From NCBI GenBank assembly GCA_964632945.1, contig CAZWCX010000003.1, positions 71,670 through 135,669 on the forward strand: a stretch of DNA of 64,000 nt, in the 5' to 3' direction. This stretch comes from CAZWCX01 sp964632945. GTDB lineage: Bacteria; Planctomycetota; MHYJ01; WSZJ01; CAZWCX01. A program made the translations under genes and the position numbers. The notes beneath the pieces were generated by a model, which searched no databases, was not told the DNA's origin, and saw only the letters and a program-made list of their open reading frames with translations. Positions 1-8,544 of the stretch are shown here, piece by piece (position 1 is the stretch's first letter; the number at the start of each line of letters is the position of its first letter).

Positions 1-2
1 TC

Positions 3-3000
3 CGCGGTGAGGCGATTCACTCTCGGCCGGAGCGGGCATGGGAGCGTGGCGGGCGATGGATCCGGCGCAATCCATGGCCCGCGGGAGTGGTGCTCGCGGC
101 GATCGGGATGGCCGGGTTGGCGTATGGCTCCGCCCGGCAAGCGCGAGCCGAAGCGGAGGCGGAACGCGCCGCAGCGGAGCACGGCGCCCGCGTGAACCTC
201 GAACGCGAGCGCGCGGCCGACGCGCTCCGATCCATGCTGCGCGAGAAGGCCTCCGTCATCGTCGATACCGCAATCAAACTGCGGCGACAGGGGGTCTCCC
301 TGTCGCTGGCGGAGCGCTATTTCGAGCGTCTGCGGGAGGCGGCCGAAGCGGTCGCTGCCGACGACCCGTCGTCGGCGGAACCGCACTTTCACCTGGGCCG
401 CATGTACCGGGCGCTCTCCGGATTCCGGCAGGCGCTCGAGCAGCAGGAGACCGCGCTGGGCAAGGAACCGAGCCACGTTGGAGGCCTCCAGGAGCATCTG
501 CTCCTGACGCTGAGATTGCACGCGGCAAGACTCCAGGATCTGCGCCATCGGTGGTGGTGGGAACGAACGGGCCGGCTGGATTCGGTGACCCTGGGAAGCA
601 AAGCCGCCCGGGCAGCCGACCGGGAGGGTCCGCCGAGCGACCGTGAATTGATGTCCGCCGACCCGGAGGCCAGGCGATTGCAGGGCGTCCTGACCGCGGG
701 TCTGGAGCGCCTGGAGCGCATCGCGGCTCATGCCCAACCCCCCGTCCTGCCGGAAGGTCGCCTCGCCTGCCTGCGGGCGCTGGTGCGCGTTGCCGCAGAT
801 CCGGCGGCCGGGGGGGCGGACGAGGGGGTCCGGCTTCTCCAGGCCTGCGTCCGGGACGACCCCGGACTGGAGGAGGCCTGGTTGACCCTGGGCCGGATCC
901 GTGAAAACGCCGGAGATGCCGAAGGGGCCGTCGCACTCTATACGCGCGCGCTCGCGTTCGATCGGGGGTATGCGCCTTTCCTCGAAGCCCGCGCCCACGC
1001 GCTTCGTCAAGGCGGGATTCTCGCGTCGGAGGCGGGACGTACTCCCGCGGACCGGTTCGCCGCGGCCCAGGAGGACCTGACTCGCGCCATCGCCCTGGAT
1101 TCGAAGGGTACCGTGCGCGCGAGGGCGATCCTGGGCCATCTTCTGAACGACTGGGGGGTCTGGGAGGGGGAGGCGGGAGGCGACGGGGAGGGTCGGTTGC
1201 AGCAGGCCGAAACGGTCTTTGCCGGGGTCCGCGATCTGGACCCGGGGTCCGTGTTCGGATGGATCGGCCAGGCCATCGTGCAGAACAATCGCGCGATCCT
1301 GCGCGCCATGCGCGGCGAGGATCCGCTCGAACTGCTGCAGTCGGCCGATGGCGCCGCGAGTCGTGCAATCGGCATGGCGCCGTCCGAGCGCATGCCGTGG
1401 CGGGCGCGCGCGAACGCCAGGCGCAATCTTGGCCTCGCCTGCGCAAGGCACGGCAGGGATGGGGCGGAGTCCTGGTTCGAGGGCGCCGAGTCGGACCTCA
1501 CCGAGGCCCTCCGGCGCGCGCCCGACGACGCGCACGCCCTGGCCGATCGGTCGCGGTTGCGATCCCAGATCGCGCGAATGTGGACGGGCGACTACACGAT
1601 TCGGGCGGCCGCCGCGCTCGAAGATGCCGGGCAGGCGATCGCCATCGATCCGAACCTGGCCGAGGCATGGCTGGCGCGAGCGATCGCCCGGGCCACGCAG
1701 GTGCGCATGGCCCTCCTCAGGGCGACGGTCGCACCGGAGGACTTCGATGCGGCCGAGGCCGACTTCACCCGCGCCCTGGAATTGAATCCGTCTTCCGTCG
1801 ACGCCTTGCGCGAACGGGCGCTTCTGCGCACGGATCGGGGGAACCGAATCGGCGACCTCGGCGGAGATCCTTCCGCCGCCTGGGCGGGAGCGGAGGCCGA
1901 TCTCGAACGGGCCGCCGCGCTCGAGCCGAGGAACCCTCTGGGAAATTGGCTGGCCGGTCGACTCCAACGTGCACGGGCGATGCGCGACCACGCGCGAGGA
2001 GTCGACCCGGAGCCTCGGCTCGCCCAGGCGGAAGCGGAGCTCGATCGGGCGCTGAAGACCGACTCCACGCTGTCGGGAGCGCGGATCGAGAGGTGTGGCC
2101 TGCGCCTGGACCGCGGGGCCATGCGGGCCCAGCGCGGTCGCGATCCTCTCGAGCTCTGGACTGCAGCCGAGGCGGATCTCGAGCAGGCGCTCGTCCGCGC
2201 GCCCCGCGATCCGGAAGCCTGGCGATTGCGCGGCTTCCTGAACCTGGCGCGCGGTCAGTTTGCCATGGGCACGGGTAAGGATCCGACGGAGTCCTTCCGA
2301 CTCGCGGACGCCGACTTCACCCGGGCGGTGGATTGCGCTCCCGAGTACTTCCTTGCCTGGGAGAACCGTGGCCAGCTGGCGGTATCCGCCGCCGCCTACG
2401 CCCAGATGCAGGGGCAGCCTTCGGACGCTCCGCTGCAGGCCGCGGAGGCTTCGTTGCTGCGCGCCCTCCAGCTGAAGCCGGGTTCCGCACGGGTCCAGGA
2501 GAGCCTCGGCGCGACGGTTTTCTTGCGGGCGGAGGCCCGGCGGAATCGGGGGGAGAATCCGGCGGGGGATTTCGAACGGGCCGGGAAGTACCTGGAGGAA
2601 GCGGTGCGCCTTGCACCCCGCAGTCTCACGGCCTGGACCACCCTGGGCGAACTCCGGTCGGCCATGGCGTCCCACGCCCGGTCTTGCGGGGAGGAGTCCG
2701 TTCCCTGGTTGGCTCGCGCGGCGACGGCCTTCCAGCACGTCACGGAGGTGAATCCCCGGGATCCGGGGGCGTGGTTGGGGGTTGGCGGCGTCTGGTTGCG
2801 CATCGCCCAGGATGACCTGGAAATGGAGCGGGATCCCGAGGTCGCTTTGGACCGCGCCGATTCGGCGCTGGCAAAGGCGGTCAGCCTGCATCCGAAATTC
2901 GTGCATGCCTGGTCCGCGCGCGGGCGGCTCTCCGCCCTCCGGGGCACCTACCTGCGTACGCGCGGACAAGACCCGACGTCCGCCTACAGGGCGGGCGACG

Positions 3001-3650
3001 AGTACTTGACGCGAGCCCTCGAGATCCATTCCGGGTTCCGACCCGGTCGGTCTGCCCGCGTCGACCTGCAGCGGGAGTGGGCGGCCTATGAATGGTCCCG
3101 CGGCGGCGACCCCTCGCCGCGATTGCGTTCCGCGTTGAGGGATGCGGAAACCCTGCATTCGGGCGATCCCGCTTCCCGGGTACTCCCCGTAGTCGTGGCC
3201 GAAATTCGCGCGTCTTTGGCCGCCGTCATCGCCGACCCCGCCCGGCGCGAAGTGCTGCTGTTGATCGGCCGAGGGTTGTTGCGGTTCCAATCCGGAGACC
3301 ATGCGGGCGCCCGCACGTGTCTCGAAGAGGCCATGCGGGCTTCGGCGGGGCCGCCCGAAGGCACCGGCGATACGGGAGACACCGACGTCCGGCTGGTCGC
3401 CTCCTCCCACGCGATCCTCGCCCGAATCCTCGCTCGTGCCGCCGTCGGGAAGGGGGCTCCCTATTCGCCTCCGACCCGCGTGACCCCGACGGAGGCCGGG
3501 AAACTCCTGGATGAGGCGTTCCACCACGTCGATCGCGCGATCGAGTGCGGAGCGGGGGAGTGGTCGCCGATGGCCCAAGACCCGGACCTGGCGGGCCTGC
3601 GTGCAGACCCACGATGGTCGGAGCGCTCGGCGAGGATCCGGTCGCGCTGA
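3..3650 (+). CDS. TPR-rich protein, probable C-terminal part of a membrane Ser/Thr kinase (5' end outside window)
   Basis: The frame is open from base 3 with no stop, so the gene begins upstream. The first internal start, a GTG at 87, would fall in the middle of a membrane helix. The visible N-terminus is basic (RWIRRNPW) and is followed by one hydrophobic segment (VVLAAIGMAGLAYG). Next comes an Ala/Glu-rich coiled coil and about 1000 residues of degenerate TPR helices with recurring patterns such as EAWLTLGRIRENAGD and AEADFTRALELNPSS. That order (basic stretch, TM helix, coiled coil, long TPR array) is usual for the C-terminal half of planctomycete Hanks-type kinases, so a kinase domain probably lies just upstream. 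This is inference, because no kinase motif is in the window. The TPRs would act outside the membrane as a protein-binding scaffold. It is convergent with the REC-EAL gene and separated from it by 238 nt in which I see no gene. Confidence 0.85.
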   Translation, partial: RGEAIHSRPERAWERGGRWIRRNPWPAGVVLAAIGMAGLAYGSARQARAEAEAERAAAEHGARVNLERERAADALRSMLREKASVIVDTAIKLRRQGVSLSLAERYFERLREAAEAVAADDPSSAEPHFHLGRMYRALSGFRQALEQQETALGKEPSHVGGLQEHLLLTLRLHAARLQDLRHRWWWERTGRLDSVTLGSKAARAADREGPPSDRELMSADPEARRLQGVLTAGLERLERIAAHAQPPVLPEGRLACLRALVRVAADPAAGGADEGVRLLQACVRDDPGLEEAWLTLGRIRENAGDAEGAVALYTRALAFDRGYAPFLEARAHALRQGGILASEAGRTPADRFAAAQEDLTRAIALDSKGTVRARAILGHLLNDWGVWEGEAGGDGEGRLQQAETVFAGVRDLDPGSVFGWIGQAIVQNNRAILRAMRGEDPLELLQSADGAASRAIGMAPSERMPWRARANARRNLGLACARHGRDGAESWFEGAESDLTEALRRAPDDAHALADRSRLRSQIARMWTGDYTIRAAAALEDAGQAIAIDPNLAEAWLARAIARATQVRMALLRATVAPEDFDAAEADFTRALELNPSSVDALRERALLRTDRGNRIGDLGGDPSAAWAGAEADLERAAALEPRNPLGNWLAGRLQRARAMRDHARGVDPEPRLAQAEAELDRALKTDSTLSGARIERCGLRLDRGAMRAQRGRDPLELWTAAEADLEQALVRAPRDPEAWRLRGFLNLARGQFAMGTGKDPTESFRLADADFTRAVDCAPEYFLAWENRGQLAVSAAAYAQMQGQPSDAPLQAAEASLLRALQLKPGSARVQESLGATVFLRAEARRNRGENPAGDFERAGKYLEEAVRLAPRSLTAWTTLGELRSAMASHARSCGEESVPWLARAATAFQHVTEVNPRDPGAWLGVGGVWLRIAQDDLEMERDPEVALDRADSALAKAVSLHPKFVHAWSARGRLSALRGTYLRTRGQDPTSAYRAGDEYLTRALEIHSGFRPGRSARVDLQREWAAYEWSRGGDPSPRLRSALRDAETLHSGDPASRVLPVVVAEIRASLAAVIADPARREVLLLIGRGLLRFQSGDHAGARTCLEEAMRASAGPPEGTGDTGDTDVRLVASSHAILARILARAAVGKGAPYSPPTRVTPTEAGKLLDEAFHHVDRAIECGAGEWSPMAQDPDLAGLRADPRWSERSARIRSR

Positions 3651-3888
3651 GAAGCCGGAGGACGGGTGCAAGCCCCGCCACACGTCACGTTCGCGCGACC
3701 GGCCTTGCTTCGATCGGGGCGAACGTTTGCCTCCCCGCCCCGATCGACCCGGTCGCAGCGACCTGCCCCCGCGGTCGGAGGATCGCCTCGGAGCGACCTC
3801 GAATCCCGTCCTCCCGCCCGGCACGCGCGCCGAGCGGGGGCAATCCGTGCCGGTTGAGTGCGGGGAGCCCGGAATCGGCCGCGCCGCT

Positions 3889-5538
3889 TCACTTCGTCCA
3901 ATCACCGGCCGGTTTGGGTCGGCCGAGCAGATACCCCTGCCCGAGGGTGATTCCCAGGGAGCGCAGGCAGGCGAGCTCCGCCTCGGTCTCGATCCCTTCG
4001 GCCACCATCAGGGACTCGGTCCGATTGCCGAAGTAGGCCATCCCGGCGATGAGCGCCTGTTGCGCGGTGTTGGACGGGATGTCGCGAACGAGACCGCAGT
4101 CGAGCTTCACGAGCTGCGGGCGCAGTTCGAGGATGTGTCGCATGCTGGAGAAGCCTGCACCCGCGTCGTCCACCGCGAGGGTGACTTCGCGGCCGAGTCC
4201 CTCGATCGCCTTGCGCAGCTCGGCGTAGTTCTCCACGGGCTCGTGTTCGGTGACCTCCAGCGCCAGTTCGCGCGGGCAGTTGCGCAGGAGATCACGCAGC
4301 GGGCCCTGTTCCAGGATGAGCCGGGGGGATACGTTGATGCTGAGGTACAGGTTTGCAGGGAACACCTCGGACGCGGAGTCCGCCGCCCGCAGGCAGGCCA
4401 TCTCCAGCTCCGACCGAAGTCCCAGGGAAGCGGCCTCGGCGAAACGGAGATCCGGACGCACGCCATCCTTGAACCGGGTGAGGGCCTCGTATCCGACCAC
4501 GCGAAACTCGTCGATGCGGGCAATGGGCTGAAACACCGGGGTGAACTGCTTGCCCTCGATGATCCGGCGCATGGCCTCGCGCGCCTTCTCCACATGCTCG
4601 TGGCGCGCAAGACCCGGCCCGAGCAGACCGCCGGCGAAGCCGGCGAAGTCGATGAGCGCAGGCATGCGATGGACGAGTTCCTCGCGCGGGAACTGCAATC
4701 GGGCGGAGGTCACGGCCACCTGGAGCAGCGCGAGAACCACCCCGGCGTGCTCGATCGGAGCGAATGCGCTGGCGCGGATGCCGAGATCCGCAGGCGCAGC
4801 GTCGTCCCCGGGCTCCCCGGGCGCAGGCCCCGATTCGACCCATGGCCCACCCTGAAATCGATCCCGCAGGTGGGAAACGACCTTGTCCGGCAGCAGGGTT
4901 CCCGCAGGATGGATCCGCGCCAGCGCGCCCCGGGAGGCCAGCGTGCGGATCGCTCCGTTCTCCATCGCATGATGCAGGGCCACCGAGGGGATTCCGACGA
5001 TGCCGGCGAAGCGGTCGATCATCTGCTGAGCGACTTCTGCCGGACCCGTCTCCGACGGGATGCGGGAGAGGGTCGCGCAGATCGCTCGCCGATCGCGCAG
5101 GTCCCGGTCCATCACCTCGGTCCAATACGCCCGGTCGCGCAGATGGGCGCGCACGCGGGCGAGGAGTTCCGGAAGGGACACCGGCTTGGTCAGGTAGTCG
5201 GTCGCGCCCGTGGCCAGGCCCCGGACCCGATCCTCGACTTCCGACAAACCGGTGACCATGATGACCGGGAGGGACCGCGTGGCCTCCTGGTCACGCAGTG
5301 CGGTGAGGCACTCCAGGCCGTTCATCCGGGGCATCTGGCAGTCGAGCAGGATCATCGCCACGGGCTGGCGCGCGAGGAGATCCAGGGCTTCCCGACCATC
5401 TGCGGCCTGGAGCGTGCGGTATCCCGCGCTTTCAAGAGCGCCGGCGAACATGTCGCGGATCGGCTTCTCGTCGTCAACCAGGAGGACGGGCAGCGACTCC
5501 GCTCGCGCAGGTATCGGGGTGGTTGCGGGAGGTTTCAT
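3889..5538 (-). CDS. Response regulator with REC, GAF-like and EAL (c-di-GMP phosphodiesterase) domains
   Basis: 549 residues. The REC domain (about 17-130) has the acidic pair D22/D23, phospho-acceptor D66 (LLDCQMP), T96 and K118 (TKP). A GAF-like region follows at about 150-290. The EAL domain (about 320-545) keeps the catalytic signature: E351 in YEALTRF, Asn in SINVSP, Glu in LEVTE, DDAGAGFSS, the Lys in VKLD, the Glu in VAEGIETE and the Gln in GQGYLLGRP. An active c-di-GMP phosphodiesterase controlled by phosphorylation is therefore expected, probably cytoplasmic as no TM segment is seen. No histidine kinase is adjacent, so it looks like an orphan regulator. It is divergent from the tRNA-Arg gene. 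The ATG has only a weak Shine-Dalgarno, and a candidate promoter lies almost on top of it. Confidence 0.93.
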   Translation of the reverse strand: MKPPATTPIPARAESLPVLLVDDEKPIRDMFAGALESAGYRTLQAADGREALDLLARQPVAMILLDCQMPRMNGLECLTALRDQEATRSLPVIMVTGLSEVEDRVRGLATGATDYLTKPVSLPELLARVRAHLRDRAYWTEVMDRDLRDRRAICATLSRIPSETGPAEVAQQMIDRFAGIVGIPSVALHHAMENGAIRTLASRGALARIHPAGTLLPDKVVSHLRDRFQGGPWVESGPAPGEPGDDAAPADLGIRASAFAPIEHAGVVLALLQVAVTSARLQFPREELVHRMPALIDFAGFAGGLLGPGLARHEHVEKAREAMRRIIEGKQFTPVFQPIARIDEFRVVGYEALTRFKDGVRPDLRFAEAASLGLRSELEMACLRAADSASEVFPANLYLSINVSPRLILEQGPLRDLLRNCPRELALEVTEHEPVENYAELRKAIEGLGREVTLAVDDAGAGFSSMRHILELRPQLVKLDCGLVRDIPSNTAQQALIAGMAYFGNRTESLMVAEGIETEAELACLRSLGITLGQGYLLGRPKPAGDWTK

Positions 5539-5545
5539 GGTTGCG

Positions 5546-5575
5546 CTTCTACCTTATCACGCAAGGGGACGTCAA
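5546..5575 (-). promoter_or_regulatory. Candidate promoter of the REC-EAL gene, very close to the start codon
   Basis: On the minus strand TTGACG (5575-5570) is followed after 18 bp by TAGAAG (5551-5546). The -35 box is good and the -10 box is weak. Initiation 6-8 nt downstream would fall at the ATG (5538), implying a transcript with essentially no leader. Confidence 0.35.
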
Positions 5576-5596
5576 TTGCGATCCCCGTGGTTCCGC

Positions 5597-5626
5597 TTGC
5601 GCGGTCCCGGGGAGCAGGGGTATCAT
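5597..5626 (+). promoter_or_regulatory. Candidate sigma-70 promoter of tRNA-Arg
   Basis: TTGCGC (5597-5602), an 18 bp spacer, and TATCAT (5621-5626). Initiation about 7 nt downstream would be 2-4 nt before the mature tRNA 5' end at 5636, which is typical for single bacterial tRNA genes. Confidence 0.55.
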
Positions 5627-5635
5627 CGGCCCCAC

Positions 5636-5709
5636 GCGCCCGTAGCTCAGTTGGATAGAGCGGCGGTTTCCTAAACCGCAGGTCGCAGGTTCGACTCCTG
5701 CCGGGCGTA
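5636..5709 (+). tRNA. tRNA-Arg, anticodon CCU
   Basis: A full cloverleaf can be folded by eye. The acceptor stem is 5636-5642 with 5702-5708, with G1-U72 as a wobble pair. The D stem is GCTC/GAGC. The five-pair anticodon stem (5663-5667 with 5675-5679) encloses loop TTCCTAA, giving anticodon CCT at 5670-5672. The variable loop has five bases, the T stem is GCAGG/CCTGC and the T loop is TTCGACT. The discriminator base is A5709, and CCA is not encoded. It reads AGG codons. tRNA-Arg(CCU) genes are common integration sites, but no integrase or repeated 3' end is visible here. Confidence 0.97.
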
Positions 5710-5727
5710 CTTCAATTAGGAGGCCGG

Positions 5728-5749
5728 GAAGCAAGGTTTTCTTGGCTTC
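5728..5749 (+). terminator. Possible hairpin downstream of tRNA-Arg
   Basis: GAAGCAAG (5728-5735) can pair with CTTGGCTTC (5741-5749) around a GTTTT loop, with one bulged G. No T-tract follows, so this is at best a weak terminator. The rest of the interval up to 5973 shows no gene. Confidence 0.25.
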
Positions 5750-5988
5750 GCGGGCGACTCGGGCGTCGCGTTCAAACCGTCCCGACGAGGCCGCAGGCGA
5801 CCGAAATCGACGGGAGCTCGCGGACCGGGAAGGGGACCCGGAATTCGCCCGGCCGGTCGAGTCAATCCAACGGGGGATCGCCGGAGCCCGGACCTTGCTG
5901 CTTCGATCCCGCAGCGGACCATCCATCGTCCGTGCCGCGGCGGTGCGGCGCGAGGGTGGATGCGCAGGCGCACGAGGGACGGTCCCGC

Positions 5989-8472
5989 ATGGCAGACCGC
6001 TCGGCCAACCCGGATACGCTGCCGCCCGGCACCCTGCTGGGGGGGCACGAGATCGTCCGCAGGCTCGGTCACGGCGGCATGGGCGTGGTGTACGAAGCGG
6101 TGCAGCTCTCGCTCCGTCGTCGGGTCGCGCTCAAGGTTCTCGCCCCCCGGTTGGCCGGGAAGTCCAGGTTCGTTGCGCGTTTCGACCGGGAGACCTTCAG
6201 CCTGGCCAACCTGAGCCATGCCCACATCGTCGCCATCTATGATCGCGGCGTCGATGGGGACGTTTTCTATTTCACCATGGAGTTCGTCGCCGGGGAAAGC
6301 CTGCGCGACCGGATCCGCCGGGGCGCCCTCCCCTTGTCTGAGGCCTGCCGGATCGCCGACGAGATCCTGTCGGCGTTGGAGCACGCGCACGAGCGCGGGG
6401 TGGTGCATCGCGACGTGAAGCCGGAAAATGTTCTGCTCGACGGCAAAGGGCAGGTGAAGGTCGCGGACTTCGGCATTGCCCACCTGGACCGGTCGGAGAC
6501 CCCGGAAGGGGGAGAGGCGGGATCGGCCGGGAAGAATCTGACGGTGGGAACGATCGGGACGCCGAAGTACATGGCGCCGGAGCAGCGCGCGCGACGAACC
6601 TCCGACCACCGGGCGGACCTCTATGCCGCCGGCGTCGTCTTCTTCGAGATGCTGACGGGGCGTTTGCCGAAGAACGAGGCCGAGGCGCTTTCGTCGCTGC
6701 CCGACTCGGTCTCTGCGCCGGTCGGGCGATTTCTCTGGCGCCTGCTCGCCCAGGATCCGCGCGATCGCTATCCTTCGGCCGCCGCTGCCCGGGAGGCGCT
6801 GGTCGAAGCCCGATCCGCGGCGCCGCCCGCGGGAGCGGTTCCTTCTGGGCTGCGTCCCTCCGGGTCCGCCGGCGCGGGATGGCGCTGGTCGGCCGCCGCG
6901 GCGGCCGGGGCGTGCATCCTGGCGGTGGCGTGGGCGTTCGGACCCGGATCGAGCCGGACCGCCGGCCCGGCGTCGGTGCGTCCCGTCACCGCCGCGGGCG
7001 GCGCGGTGCGACCGGCGAACTCCGCGCCGGGAGGACCCGTCTCCACCCCCACGAGTCCGGGAGGAGGCGGACCGCCTCCTTCGACCGGGGTCCGACCGGC
7101 GGTTTCCGGGGGGGCCACGGACCCGGGGACGCGCCCGGCGGTCCCCGACGCCGGGACCGGGGTGCGGGCGGAGTGGGAGGAGACCGGACGACGGTTTTCC
7201 GCAGGGCTCGAGCGCGCCGAATGGCACGCCGCGACCGCGCTCCTCGCGGGATTCCGATCCCGTCACGAGCGGGAATTGCGGGCCGAGCCGGAACTGTCGG
7301 AGGCGCTGGCGGAGGCCGGTCGCGCCCTGGCGCAGGCGGCGCGTCGCGACTTCGAGTCGAAGCAGGCGGAGGCGACGCGCTTGCGCGAGCAGGGACGGTA
7401 TGCCGAGGCCCTGCGCGCGGTGGAGCACCCGGGCGGGTTCGGTCTACCCGATCTGGATGACGCGGCGCGCGAGTCCCTGGCGCGGACGCGGCGGGTCGCG
7501 GGCGATGCGGGGCAGGCGCGGGCGCGCGAATTGCGCGATGCGGGACAGTGGCGCGCGGCGCTGTCGGCCTTCCGGGAGGCGCTCGAGTTTGCACAGGATC
7601 CCGAGCGGGTGGTGGCCCTCAACGGGGAAATCGCGGCGCTCAAACGCGCCGTGCGCGCCGGGATTCCGGAAGCCCTCGAGCGTCTCGAGTTCTTCGTCCG
7701 CAACGGCCGCTTCGACTACCCGGAAGACCTGGCCCGCGCGGAGAAGGATCCCGAGCGGGCGGAACTGGCGTCGTTCCTGCGCATCGTGCGCGACGACCTC
7801 GAGGCGTTCCGGGGCGGGCGGACCGTGCCGCGGGATCTCCTGGCGACCTGGCATCTGCAACTGGAACGGACTCCGGTGACGCTCGGCGATCGCGCCGGGG
7901 TTGGCGCGGACGAGCGATGCCCGCGCTGCGAGGGGATGGGCGGGGACGCCTGTGCGACCTGTTCGGGCGGGGGGTCGGTCCGCGGGGTCTGTCCCGACTG
8001 CCGGGGGGCGCGGACGGGCGTCTGCCCCAAATGCAGCGGCCGCCGGGATGCGAAGTGCGAGTCCTGCGTCGGCAAGGGCACGGTCCCGAAGCGGGTGCGC
8101 GTCAAGTGCCAGACCTGCGCGCCCAAGCGGTGCCCCGATTGCCGCGGGACCGGCTTCGGGATCGGCTACGGGATGTGCGGGCCGTGCGGCGGCGACGGAC
8201 AGATCGGCACGGCCGGGCGGGTCGGGGGGAAAATGTGCCCCGACTGCAAGGGGGCCAAGACGATCCTGATCACGGACCACGTGCCGTGTCCGGCCTGCGA
8301 CAAGAAAGGGGCGCGCCCCTGCACCCACTGCCGGGGAACCGGGATCTCCAAGTGCCTCCGCTGCGACGCCTCCGGCGAGGTCGCCATGCCCTGCCCTGAT
8401 TGCGCGGGGGCCGGAGACCGTCCCTGCCTGTCGTGCAAGGGGTCGGGACGGCGCGCCGGCCCGGGCCGGTGA
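5989..8472 (+). CDS. Hanks-type Ser/Thr protein kinase with a C-terminal DnaJ-like multi-zinc-ribbon region
   Basis: 827 residues from the ATG at 5989, chosen because GAGGGA (5974-5979) lies 9 nt upstream; the frame could extend to 5932 without an RBS. The kinase domain spans about 18-285: glycine loop GHGGMGVVY (27-35), Lys in VALKVL, HRD at 140-142 followed by VKPEN, DFG in VADFGIA, and GTPKYMAPEQ. These residues predict an active kinase. A Pro/Gly-rich linker contains one TM helix at about 300-318, so the kinase is cytoplasmic and the rest probably extracytoplasmic. After a helical TPR-like part comes a Cys-rich tail (644-827) with 14 CxxC motifs, many as CxxCxGxG like the DnaJ zinc finger, enough for about seven zinc sites. 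The partner of the tail is unknown; unfolded-protein or redox sensing is conjecture. Confidence 0.92.
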   Translation: MADRSANPDTLPPGTLLGGHEIVRRLGHGGMGVVYEAVQLSLRRRVALKVLAPRLAGKSRFVARFDRETFSLANLSHAHIVAIYDRGVDGDVFYFTMEFVAGESLRDRIRRGALPLSEACRIADEILSALEHAHERGVVHRDVKPENVLLDGKGQVKVADFGIAHLDRSETPEGGEAGSAGKNLTVGTIGTPKYMAPEQRARRTSDHRADLYAAGVVFFEMLTGRLPKNEAEALSSLPDSVSAPVGRFLWRLLAQDPRDRYPSAAAAREALVEARSAAPPAGAVPSGLRPSGSAGAGWRWSAAAAAGACILAVAWAFGPGSSRTAGPASVRPVTAAGGAVRPANSAPGGPVSTPTSPGGGGPPPSTGVRPAVSGGATDPGTRPAVPDAGTGVRAEWEETGRRFSAGLERAEWHAATALLAGFRSRHERELRAEPELSEALAEAGRALAQAARRDFESKQAEATRLREQGRYAEALRAVEHPGGFGLPDLDDAARESLARTRRVAGDAGQARARELRDAGQWRAALSAFREALEFAQDPERVVALNGEIAALKRAVRAGIPEALERLEFFVRNGRFDYPEDLARAEKDPERAELASFLRIVRDDLEAFRGGRTVPRDLLATWHLQLERTPVTLGDRAGVGADERCPRCEGMGGDACATCSGGGSVRGVCPDCRGARTGVCPKCSGRRDAKCESCVGKGTVPKRVRVKCQTCAPKRCPDCRGTGFGIGYGMCGPCGGDGQIGTAGRVGGKMCPDCKGAKTILITDHVPCPACDKKGARPCTHCRGTGISKCLRCDASGEVAMPCPDCAGAGDRPCLSCKGSGRRAGPGR

Positions 8473-8504
8473 TGCGATCCTGCGCGCGCGGAGTCGGCGT
8501 CGCC

Positions 8505-8533
8505 TTGACGCCCGCCCACGCCTCCCGTACGAT
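8505..8533 (+). promoter_or_regulatory. Candidate promoter of the MFS gene; likely leaderless
   Basis: TTGACG (8505-8510), a 17 bp spacer, and TACGAT (8528-8533). The -10 ends 11 nt before the ATG at 8545, and no Shine-Dalgarno lies between (ctccgcccacg). Initiation about 7 nt downstream would leave a leader of about 5 nt. Confidence 0.6.
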
Positions 8534-8544
8534 CTCCGCCCACG

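Noticed and set aside
3511..5658. Plus-strand open frame opposite the REC-EAL gene
   Set aside because: Shadow of the minus-strand gene, which has all EAL catalytic residues.
5636..5709. tRNA-Arg(CCU) as an integration site of a mobile element
   Set aside because: No integrase, no repeated copy of the tRNA 3' end and no change in composition on either side.
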